A stretch of 42,613 bases of DNA, taken from NCBI GenBank assembly GCA_015852425.1, contig JAAAIG010000269.1, forward strand, positions 380-42,992, given 5' to 3'. Each line of letters opens with the position of its first letter. Position 1 is the first letter of the stretch. Under the pieces are notes generated by a model, which saw only the letters and a program-made list of their open reading frames with translations, did no database searches and had not been told where the DNA came from. The translations under genes and the position numbers were made by a program. The stretch comes from Gryganskiella cystojenkinii. Its lineage: Eukaryota; Mortierellomycota; Mortierellomycetes; Mortierellales; Mortierellaceae. Below, piece after piece: positions 31,191 to 39,553 of this stretch.

Positions 31191-31991
31191 CTTTGATCTC
31201 ATCGTGTACTGTATGTTTCTTTTCATTGTTCGTGCAAGTACGTGTGCTCGTAATTGGAAAAGTCATCCCAGGTAAAACACCCGTCTAAGGTCAAAGAAGA
31301 AACCCTCGGATTTTGAATTTTTTTGACTTTTTGCCTAAGCCTTAGCCCTAGAGTCAATTGTATGTGCGTCTTTTGACTCAACCACCAATATAACCGTACC
31401 CACATTTGAGCCTCCCGCCCTTCCGCTCCAATGCTCAAAGTCATGGAGTGAGACACCCCCTCAGCCAATCTTATTTTTGAAAAAGGAGGGGACAAAGCAA
31501 CGTGCAAAGCCCAAATAGAGTAGCGATCGCTGTCCCATAACAGTCGTTTGCCATTGCTTGGTTCTTGTTTTTCATACTATGAATATATTGTACTATTGTA
31601 GACTACAAGATGCCTCTTCCTTTGATTTTGTTTTTTGTTTTTTTTACACCACATAAGGTCCACAATCGAACACAGGGCGGACCAAATTATTTCGATCAAA
31701 GTTCATGGAAATGTCGTGTCCACAGTGTCGAACCTGCAACGCGCATACATCCTTCTCTTCTTGCAGTCCTTTCATGATTAACTACAGTATAGAAATATGA
31801 GGGTTGGGGAAAAGGTGAAGTAGCCATGTAGTGAACGATGTCTTAGTGATAGCTCGATTAAAATTTATTTTGTTCTCTATTTGATATTAAAGATATATTT
31901 TGCGAATGTGTAAACTAACTAGCCCTGCGTTATGGTGTTGGTGGAGTAGGAACTTGCGTCGCGCTCAAATATATGAGTGAGACTTTTCCTC

Positions 31992-32435
31992 TTACAAGAG
32001 GGCGAAAGCGGCAGCAGTGACAAGACCCGTAACGACCTTGGCGGACTTGACATCATAGAGTCCCGCCGCGCTGTTCTTCACGCCAGCATCTGCGGCGCAC
32101 GTAAATTCGGCCATCAAGCCTATGCCTGTACCGAACGCATCCACCCCCTGCTGAGAACACATGGTGTCCGAGACACAGCCCTGGGACCAAGTGCTCTGGG
32201 GGGTCTTCGACAAAGCACATAAACATTTTTTCTGAGCGGGGGTCAGTTTATCAATTGAAGACATGTCCTGTTCCACTGCATAGCCCAGACAGTCGGGGAT
32301 TTTGTTGAAGTTCGTGTTAAGACAGGCTCTACATTCAGGAGTGGCCGGTGGGTTTGGCGCTTGTGCCTTGACGACGCCGACGGCCAGAGACGCGAGAATG
32401 AGGGCTGAAAAGGTAAATGCGGTCTTGACGAACAT
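31992..32435 (-). CDS. Eight-cysteine secreted GPI-type surface protein (copy 4)
   Basis: Single exon, 147 residues, the tandem partner of copy 3. The signal peptide MFVKTAFTFSALILASLAVG is nearly identical to that of copy 3, as is the C-terminal NSAAG...VVTGLVTAAAFALL GPI-type signal. The core has eight cysteines with C-x2-C-x10-C-x21-C-x-C-x13-C-x5-C-x19-C and the motif SKTPQSTWSQGCVSDTMCSQ. Differences from copy 3 concentrate between cysteines 3-4 and 7-8, the loop regions, while signals and the WSQGC block stay fixed. It lacks the ninth cysteine of copy 3 and is probably closer to the ancestral form. Function unknown. Confidence 0.78.
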   Translation of the reverse strand: MFVKTAFTFSALILASLAVGVVKAQAPNPPATPECRACLNTNFNKIPDCLGYAVEQDMSSIDKLTPAQKKCLCALSKTPQSTWSQGCVSDTMCSQQGVDAFGTGIGLMAEFTCAADAGVKNSAAGLYDVKSAKVVTGLVTAAAFALL

Positions 32436-32564
32436 GCTTTTTCTTGTTTTGGCGATGAAGCAAAAATGTCGAGTATGGTAAGAAAGAGGGATAGAGAACG
32501 GTAGAAGTGAGAAGTGATGCTATGTGAAGATGAGAAAAAAGGAATAGATAAGTTCTTCCCGACG

Positions 32565-32571
32565 TTTTATA
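32565..32571 (-). promoter_or_regulatory. TATA box of cysteine-rich copy 4
   Basis: TATAAAA on the minus strand about 130 bp before ATG 32435. Confidence 0.55.
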
Positions 32572-33046
32572 TTTTGATCCCATGGAAAAAATACACACGA
32601 AATCCTCGGATTTTGAATTTTTTGATATATGTTTTTTTTTGCCTCAGCCTTAGCCCTACAGTCAATTGGATTGGAATGCATGTATATGTAAAGTGTATGT
32701 GCATCTTTTGACTCAGCCATCTGAGCCTCCCGGTCTTCCGCTCCAATGCTCAAAGTCATGGAGCGCGACACCCCTCAGCCAATGTTAATTTTTGAAACAA
32801 GAAGGGACAATGCAGCGTGCAAAGCCCGAATTGAGTAGCGATCGCTGTCCCACAACAGTCGCTTGCATTACTTGGTTCTTGTTTTTCATACTATGAATAG
32901 ATTGTACTATTGTGGACTACAAGGTGCCTCTTCCTTTGATTTTGTTATTTTGTTTTTTTTATACCACATAAGGCCCTCAATCGAACTCATGGCGCATCGT
33001 ACCATATTATTTTCATTCAAAAGCTCATGGAAATGTCGTGTCCGCA

Positions 33047-33940
33047 ACTCCGAGGAACCATCCTTCCTTCCTATTGATATAACACTTTTATTCCCCGTAG
33101 TTCCCGACACACTATTAACCTGACTCGATAAAAAAGAAAGACATGACAAAATGGACTAGAAATATGAAAGTGACCATACTGTACCTGGAGGACTTTCTAA
33201 TGGGCTGGAGCAAATTCCGTGAATTCTCCGAGGGAAAATTTTTAAACATGCCCTAGTCCTTTGTGAAGGCTTGATTGAACTAGACGCTTGAATAAAAATT
33301 GAACTCAGCTCTTTCACTCGTTACTTTTCTTGCTGTACCATTCTGTTTCACTTGTTGACTTTTTGCGCCAAGACTTCCTATTTCTTTCGCAGCGATTCCT
33401 CCTTCTCTTGCGAGCTTTCTGCCTTCTCGGCTCATCATCCTCTTGCGCGGCAAATATGCATTAAGGACAGGCAAGAAAACATAGAGTAATACTATTATGT
33501 ACGATCCGGAGTGGAAAAAAAAAAAATACAACCAAAAAAATTTCCATTGAAGTTACGGATTGCCATTGGTGCCTTTTTCAGTGTGTATTGGCCGTCGGAG
33601 TCCTTCGTTTCAATTAACATGGCGGTGATAAATCTGTGACATTTTCTCGCACGGTTTCTTTAGTAAAAAAAATCTCTTATTCAACCACCCCTCTTGAAGA
33701 CAATGGAATCGACGAAGCAGCAAGGAACCAAGGGGGAGGGGAGTGTGTCGCACAGAGGAATGCGCATTTTTATCCACGCGCATTCGCATGGCGCCACGCA
33801 TGAGATCGACAAGATTTCAAAGACCGCCGGCGTTTCACCAATTGGGAGCACAAGTGTTAGTCATCGGAAAAAAAGACTGTCATTAATACCACGGCCTGGA
33901 TTCCAATTATCGCGGCTATAAACGCGAACGAGGCTCACGA
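33047..33940. other. Intergenic region right of the duplication
   Basis: No supported gene. The plus-strand frame at 33694-33921 and the minus-strand frame at 33280-33531 show no family features. Confidence 0.5.
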
Positions 33941-34208
33941 CTACCACAAGTATTCTCTCAGACGAGTCGAAAAGACCAGGCAATGAGGATCGGACGAAAT
34001 AAACATGTACATGATTGAGCTCTGGCGATCCGTGGTGTCGGGCGTCTTCTGGACGAGGTTCCGAACATCTTCCAGAAATAGTGGGAATGCCCAAAACGAC
34101 GTCGCCGGCAGGGGGGCTAAAAAAAAGAGATAGAAAACAATGACTTCCAATTGACCCGTCGTTACAAGTTCCGTAGGTTTTGCGCTCGCGACCCGCGGTT
34201 GCTGACAT
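33941..34208 (-). CDS. Possible small spliced gene, unknown function
   Basis: ATG 34208 opens MSATAGRERKTYGT; a 49-bp intron (34117-34165) with a GTAACG donor and a TTTTTTTTAG acceptor would join it in frame to an exon ending at 33941, giving 72 residues. The second exon reads SFWAFPLFLEDVRNLVQ and later MYMFISSDPHCLVFSTRL, a plausible mixed composition unlike the T-tract frames nearby. A TATA-like CATAAATAG lies at 34258-34266, about 50 bp before the ATG. Reading through the intron gives another open frame of 115 codons ending at 33861. I recognise no family; it may equally be a relic. Confidence 0.3.
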
Positions 34209-34548
34209 GATTCACGATCACACCAAATAAGAAAGAATCCTTCGGGAAAGGATAGCCTATTTATGTACCGTTCCCAATGCTAAAAGATCAATTGTTCTCT
34301 CCAGAGAGGTTTGTTTTTGCATATATTGTTGCTCGTTAACGGCCAAATGAATTGGACAAGCTTCCAGCTAACCTTCCTCTCTTCTCCTCTTCCTATTGAT
34401 AGTTGATCTTTGTCGTTCCTTTTATTTAAAGAGGAGTTCTTTGTGTGGGAGTATCTTTTTCTTCCTTTCTTGTAGCATTAGAAATCCAAAAAAAAATAAA
34501 TTGCCTAGACTACCAGGAAGGGCTGACCTTTTCCTCATGACGACTATT
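34209..34548. other. Short intergenic region
   Basis: 340 bases between the possible small gene and the pinin stop codon. It should contain the pinin 3' UTR. Nothing else is seen. Confidence 0.5.
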
Positions 34549-36850
34549 TTACTTCAGACTAATGTTGATTAGGCCTTGGGTTTCATTGGGTGAATGGCGG
34601 GTCGAACCCGTCTTGGCTGTATTTTCCTCGTCCATAGGGACGGCTTCCAAAGATGAAGAAGTTGGCTCAGAGACTTCCGGCATATCTGAATCTTCAGAAG
34701 GTTTCTCTTTTGCCTCATCGCCTGAGTCTTGTTGCTCAACTGAGGAAGAACAAGAAGAAGACGCCTCGCGTTCATTGGTAGTCGTCGTCGTCGTCGTTTC
34801 GACGGGGACCACGTCCACTACCAATTCCATTTCCTCGACATCCATCAGCATACTCGAAGCTTCGAACGCGGCCTCATCCGCAGCTGCAGCCGCGGCAGCC
34901 TCGAGCTGTGCTCGCAAAGCCTTTTCTCTCAAGAGATTTTCTTCACGCTGGGCTTTGGTCAAGGGTGGGTATGCAACGTCGGTTGTCATCTTTGTAGTTA
35001 TCGTCGTAGTCGTAGCCGCTATCGTTGTCGTTGCTGCTTTCGTTGAAGCAGTTACTGTCACAGTTGAGGCATTGCCCGAAGAGTGATTATGCTGTTTGTT
35101 TGCAAGAGCAGTAATGGGAGCAGAAGGAGGAGGTTGAATAGCAGCTTTACGTCTTTCCTCTGCCCGTTTCCGCTCCCAGGCATCCCGTTCCTCGACTTTT
35201 TGACGCGTCTTCTCGTTCAGGACCTTGGGCATATAACGTAATCGAGGTCGTGTCTCTGTAAACAGGTAGCCGTTCTCCCACTTGTTGACTTGTCCTCCTC
35301 CTCGATCATCTGTCGTGGGAGCAGCCACGGTCCGTCCATCCGGTCCAGCTGCGGGTCCTCTTGGGATAGGTAGTGATGAATAACGTGGCAAAGCGCGGGA
35401 GGATCGAGAGGCGGTGGTGGTGGTGGTTTGTTGCTGCACCTCAAGGAGCTTTTGACGCAGCTTTTCATTAAGTTCACGTTCGCGACGCAGCTTCTCTTGG
35501 ACCCGTTCCTGGACGGCTTCTCTCGAGGCGACACCAGCGGCTCCGCCCAAAGGTTTGATCTCTGGAGCTTGGTTGGATGATGATGAGGACAATGGCAAAG
35601 AAGTTGATACTGTTGCGCTCATGGATGCTTCTGCCGCTGATGGTGCCGTTACAACTGCATCCAAAGAAGAGTCTGATGATAACGAAGACTTGGATTCTTT
35701 TGGTGGCTGTGAGCTTGAGGAAGGGAGTTCGTTCATTGCGCGTTCACGATCCTTAGTCGAGGACTCCTTCAATGAACGTTCGCGCTCCCGCTCACGGTCT
35801 CGTCTCGAGGATTCCTTTGATGAGAGTTCGCGGTCCCTTGCTGAAGACTCCTTTGAAGAACGTTCGCGTTCTCTTGTCGATGATTCCTTGGAGGAGCGAT
35901 CACGTTCGCGATCCCTTGTGTATAGTTCTCTAGAGGAACGATCTGTTGTCGAGGATTCCTTGGATGGGCGTTCACGTTCTCTTGTTGAGGGTTCTTTGGA
36001 CGATTGATCATTCTTTGAAGTTTCATTTGATGATGCTGACGACGCAGAAGCCCCGAGTTCCTTTGTCGAGAGTGAGAGAGAGGCAGAGACATCATCGGTC
36101 GTCGGCACCGTGACAGTGGTCGCAGCAATCGTCGTTGAAGCCGTTGCAACGGTCGTCGTAGTTGATGTGGCGACAGCAGCAGAGGTTGCGCGTGCTGCTA
36201 AGGCTGCAGTAGAACCAAGGACAGGACGTGGGCGAGGTTGATCCCTCTTGAATTGAGAAAGAGTCCCGAGGATCATGCCCATCATGCGTCGACCGCGTTT
36301 GTTTTCTTCTGCAGTGGCTGGAAGAGCAGATATCCGGATCCGTTTTGCATCGTTCGATTCCTTGTCGTCTTCGAGTTGGAGATCTGAGGTGGCAGAAGTA
36401 AGTTCTGATTCCGCCTTGCTATTGTAGTCGTTGCTAGTGTTGTTATTGTTGTTTTCACCGGTAGGAATGACAGCTGTGGGCACTGTTTGAGTAGTAGAAG
36501 ATCGCTCGGGTCGTCGATTCGAGTGATCTGTAGAGTCCCGAGGGGTTGATGATCGGTCGTTGTAAGAACCACGCCTCCGAGAATCGCTGTCTGTTGAAGA
36601 CGAGAAAGAGCCTCCGAGTCGGCTGCTGTCAAAGGTTCGCTTCGTTCCTGCATTAGTGGATGAGGAAGTCGAAGAAGGTTGTGCCTCGGGTAGAACAATG
36701 GCAGAGGAAACAATTCTATGATGAGAGCCATTGAATGAGTGAAGAAGGTTAGTTTGAAAGGCATCCAAAGAGAGTGAATCTAGATCTGATCACTAGAAGC
36801 GTGAAAGATTCCGTAGGGTCGAGAGGGCTGCCATACCTATTGGTCGTCAT
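34549..36850 (-). CDS. Pinin/SDK/memA domain protein (splicing-associated)
   Basis: Two exons (36850-36837 and 36715-34549) encode 726 residues beginning MTTNRIVSSAIVLPEAQ; the first 14 bases are spliced across a 121-bp intron and the join restores the frame exactly. The long open frame also runs past the acceptor, but with no ATG. The pinin signature is present in two pieces: KRGRRMMGMILGTLSQFKRD at about 144-163, and the coiled coil (QERVQEKLRRERELNEKLRQ) followed by YLFTETRPRLRYMPKVLNEK at about 490-510, matching the pinin order 'GTLQKF ... TKTKPHLFYIPG'. Pinin joins exon-junction and SR-protein complexes in the nucleus. Between them lie about 250 extra Ser/Thr/Arg-rich residues with repeated SSKESSTRERER units. 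The C-terminus is Thr-rich and acidic. Confidence 0.8.
35730..36005 (-). repeat. Degenerate KESS/RDRER coding repeats in pinin
   Basis: About eight units of roughly 12 residues following SSKESS(T/A)RDRER, with synonymous and length variation between units. They create alternating Arg/Glu/Asp and Ser patches like RS-type splicing domains. Confidence 0.85.
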
Positions 36851-36879
36851 GATATGTCTTTTTGGAAACAGACAAATGT

Positions 36880-36914
<35 letters not shown>

Positions 36915-37239
36915 TGGAGAGGGTGGATGTGGATGATGTTGATTGGTAACTGGAGATTACCATTCAGTCAAAGATTGATCAATGCAATTAGAGATGTTTG
37001 CTCCTTTGCTGGCAGTCCTGGCACTAAATTACTTAAGGGCCTGCCTATGAAATGACATCAGTAGTCGTCAGGTGACCGCCAAGGATTCAAAAAAAGAGAG
37101 AACGGACCAACAGAGAGTGACCTTGTCAGTCGTCTGGTCAGTCGACTTTCTTCTCTTTCTCTATACCTTCAACACTACTCCACTCCACGCCATCACCCCC
37201 CTTCCCTTCAGGACAGCAATCATCTAATACAGTTCATAA
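36851..37239. promoter_or_regulatory. Divergent promoter, pinin / Serinc
   Basis: 389 bp between two divergent start codons. It holds (GA)15 at 36881-36910, which is (TC)15 in the pinin leader, and an ATTGG at about 36940-36944 (CCAAT for pinin, some 90 bp before its ATG). The Serinc side ends in a C/T-rich leader. Confidence 0.55.
36881..36910. repeat. (GA)15 microsatellite
   Basis: Fifteen uninterrupted GA units, about 31-60 bp before the pinin ATG. Confidence 0.95.
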
Positions 37240-39334
37240 ATGGGTGCAGCTATAAGTTGCCTTGCCCTTCCCGCCCTCGGTGGCGTCGGATCCATCCTTG
37301 CCTCCTGTTTCTCCGCCGCAGCCTGCTCACTCGCCTGCAGGTCATGCAACTGCAACAACTCGATAGCGACCAGAGTTGGATATGCTGTACGGACATGCCA
37401 TGCTGTTGTTGTTATCATGGACCCATGTTCATGGAATGGACATGGACAGCCCGTTGTCTACGACTTTGATGGACTAACAATGCCTTTTTTTATATTCTCC
37501 TCTCACTGACATGAATTCCTTTGTGGCCGACTGGTAGCTTATTATGCTAATGAATTCACTCGTAAGTCTGTCGACGGCCTTTTTTTTTTTTCATTCATGC
37601 AACCTCGACTTTTTATTTGTGTGCTTACCTGTTGTCAATGACGATTCTTTGACTTACACTAATGACTTTACATTCTTTCTCGCTCTCTTTCAAAAAAAAA
37701 AAAAAGTTCGCCTGGGTGCTGATGACGGACTGGGCTTCAAAACAACTCGAGAGCGTGACCCATGGATACCTTAAACTCAACTGCAAGGACGGGGACAATT
37801 CCTGCTCCAAAAACTTGAGCGTAAGGGATTGAGTACCATCGATGTGCAGGAGAAGGATGTCTATTCAAAGGAGAAAGGCTTTTGTCTACTGGTTCAAGGA
37901 TCACTAACAGTCAATCGCCTTTTCTTTTTATTTATCTCATGATCAGGTCCAAAGGGTCGGATTCGCGCTGGCACTGTTCCATTTCATTCTTGGAGCCTTG
38001 TTGATTGGAGTTCATGATTCTCGATCCAAGAGAGCCGCTATTCAGAACGGGTATGCACGGATGAGTTGACTTTTGGGCGAGGAATTGACGACAGGCACCC
38101 AAGAATTGTACTAAAACGGATCTTAACCTCATTTTGTTTATGTTTGCCCTTGTTCTCTCGACATAGATGGTGGGGACCTAAAGTCATTGTCTGGATCGCA
38201 CTCGTTGTCGCGTCGTTCTTTATCCCCCCAGGATTCTTTATATTCTATGGCAACTATGTGGCGTTGATCGGTGCGGGCATCTTTATTCTCTTTGGTCTCA
38301 TCCTCCTTGTCGATTTCGCTCATACCTGGTCTGAATCCTGTATCGCGAAATGGGAACAATCCGATACAAACAAGTGGCAGTTTATCCTCGTCGGTTCCAC
38401 CTTAATCATGTACCTCGGTGCGGTCATTCTCACAGGAATCATGTATGGATACTTTGCAGGCAGTGGATGCGGGATGAATATCTTTTGGATCACGTTCAAC
38501 CTTATCTTGGGGATCGCAGTCACCGTCATTGGCATTCTCCCAGCCGTTCAGGAGGCGAACCCACGTTCGGGACTTGCTCAGTCGTCGATGGTTGTTATTT
38601 ATTGCGCTTATTTGGTCATGAGTGCGGTTGCGAATGAGCCGAACGATGAGAGAGATTGTAACCCGTTGAGCAAGGCGCGGGGCACAAGGACAACCACAGT
38701 CTTGATGGGCGCGATCTTTACGTTCTTGGCCGTTGCTTATTCGACCTCAAGGGCTGCGACTCAAGGAGGCAAGGCGATGATCAACAATGGCGATTATGCT
38801 CCTCTGAACTCGGATTCTGCTGTGCCGTTGATCAGCAGTCCGCCCGGTGCTAACTCTATGCGTCGATCGGATGCTCTTCTTGCTGCCGTTGAGAGCGGGT
38901 ATGTTTCTATTCCCAGACTGTCTCCTTTTTTTGTATGCTGTTTTTATTTTGATTCAATTGACCCTAATATCATGGTGTTATGCTATAATGGTATTTCTCT
39001 GAAACAATATAGAGCACTGCCAGTCTCTGCATTGGACGACGATGACGACGACGACGATGAAGATTACGACGTCAAGGACGACGAGAAGAACGGATGCCAG
39101 TACAACTACACCTTCTTTCATCTCGTCTTTGCTTTGGCGGCGATGTATATCTCCATGGTTTTGACCAATTGGAACACGTACCAGACCGAGGAAGGAAACG
39201 ATCATCTTATTTATATCGGTCAATCCTGGCCCGCAGTCTGGGTCAAGATCGTTTCTTCCTGGATCTGTTATGGACTCTATGGATTCTCGCTTTTAGCACC
39301 CGTCCTGTTCCCAGATCGGTTCATGGACTACTAG
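37240..39334 (+). CDS. TMS1: Serinc/TMS family multipass membrane protein
   Basis: Six exons (37240-37386, 37538-37561, 37707-37820, 37947-38050, 38167-38898, 39013-39334) join into 480 residues, the usual Serinc length. The family start MGAAISCLALP and the Cys-rich CSLACRSCNC are present, then IATRVGYA joined through a 24-nt exon (LIMLMNSL) to FAWVLMTDWA. Further hallmarks are RVGFALALFHFILGALLIGV, IQNGWWGPKVIVWIALVVAS, FFIPPGFFIFYG and LVDFAHTWSE. Serinc proteins have about ten membrane helices and sit in the Golgi, vacuole or plasma membrane; proposed roles in serine incorporation into lipids remain debated. An acidic loop of eight Asp (39038-39061) lies before the last helices. AATAAA is at 39391-39396, 57 bases after the stop. 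All exon phases close exactly. Confidence 0.93.
37538..37561 (+). other. 24-nt microexon of Serinc
   Basis: This exon encodes LIMLMNSL, flanked by TGGTAG before and GTAAGT after. It supplies the middle of the first conserved Serinc helix (RVGYA-LIMLMNSL-FAWVL), so it is needed for a normal protein although it is only eight codons long. Confidence 0.8.
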
Positions 39335-39390
39335 AGAGAGTGGCCTAGGGTCTAAAAGTTTTGATGTTTGTTTTTGATCTTAACCAAAAA

Positions 39391-39396
39391 AATAAA
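39391..39396 (+). terminator. Poly(A) signal of Serinc gene
   Basis: AATAAA in an A-rich stretch 57 bases after the stop codon. Confidence 0.45.
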
Positions 39397-39553
39397 AAAA
39401 GTACAGTTATCATACGTTGCGTCAAAGGGATCAAAAAAAAAACGCCTCACAAAAAACGTGGTTTCCTAATGATTTTCTTTCACTGGCCTTTATTCATTCT
39501 TTCTCATTCACCCTCTTCACCATTTCCTCTCTCCCTCCTCTAAATCGGCACAC

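Larger units (their letters stand above)
30338..31726. repeat. Direct tandem duplication, unit A
   Basis: This unit and the next begin with the same GTCGAACCTGCAACGCGCAT and stay alignable through the 3' flank, the coding region, the promoter and a long upstream flank up to ATGGAAATGTCGTGTCC. The period is 1389 bp. Small indels and substitutions separate the units. Confidence 0.9.
31727..33046. repeat. Direct tandem duplication, unit B
   Basis: Second unit, about 1320 bp, in direct contact with unit A. Shared stretches outside the gene include CTCCAATGCTCAAAGTCATG and GTAGCGATCGCTGTCCCA, so the duplication copied the whole locus and not just the coding region. Similarity stops near 33046. 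Confidence 0.9.

Noticed and set aside
23824..32435. Direct assignment of the cysteine-rich family to CFEM
   Set aside because: There are eight cysteines in a similar order, but the Asp before CxC is absent and the first pair is C-x2-C; resemblance noted, name withheld.
34562..35086. Plus-strand open frame of 174 codons opposite pinin
   Set aside because: It is the antisense shadow of Thr/Ser/Ala-rich codons of pinin, giving Val/Ser/Ala runs.
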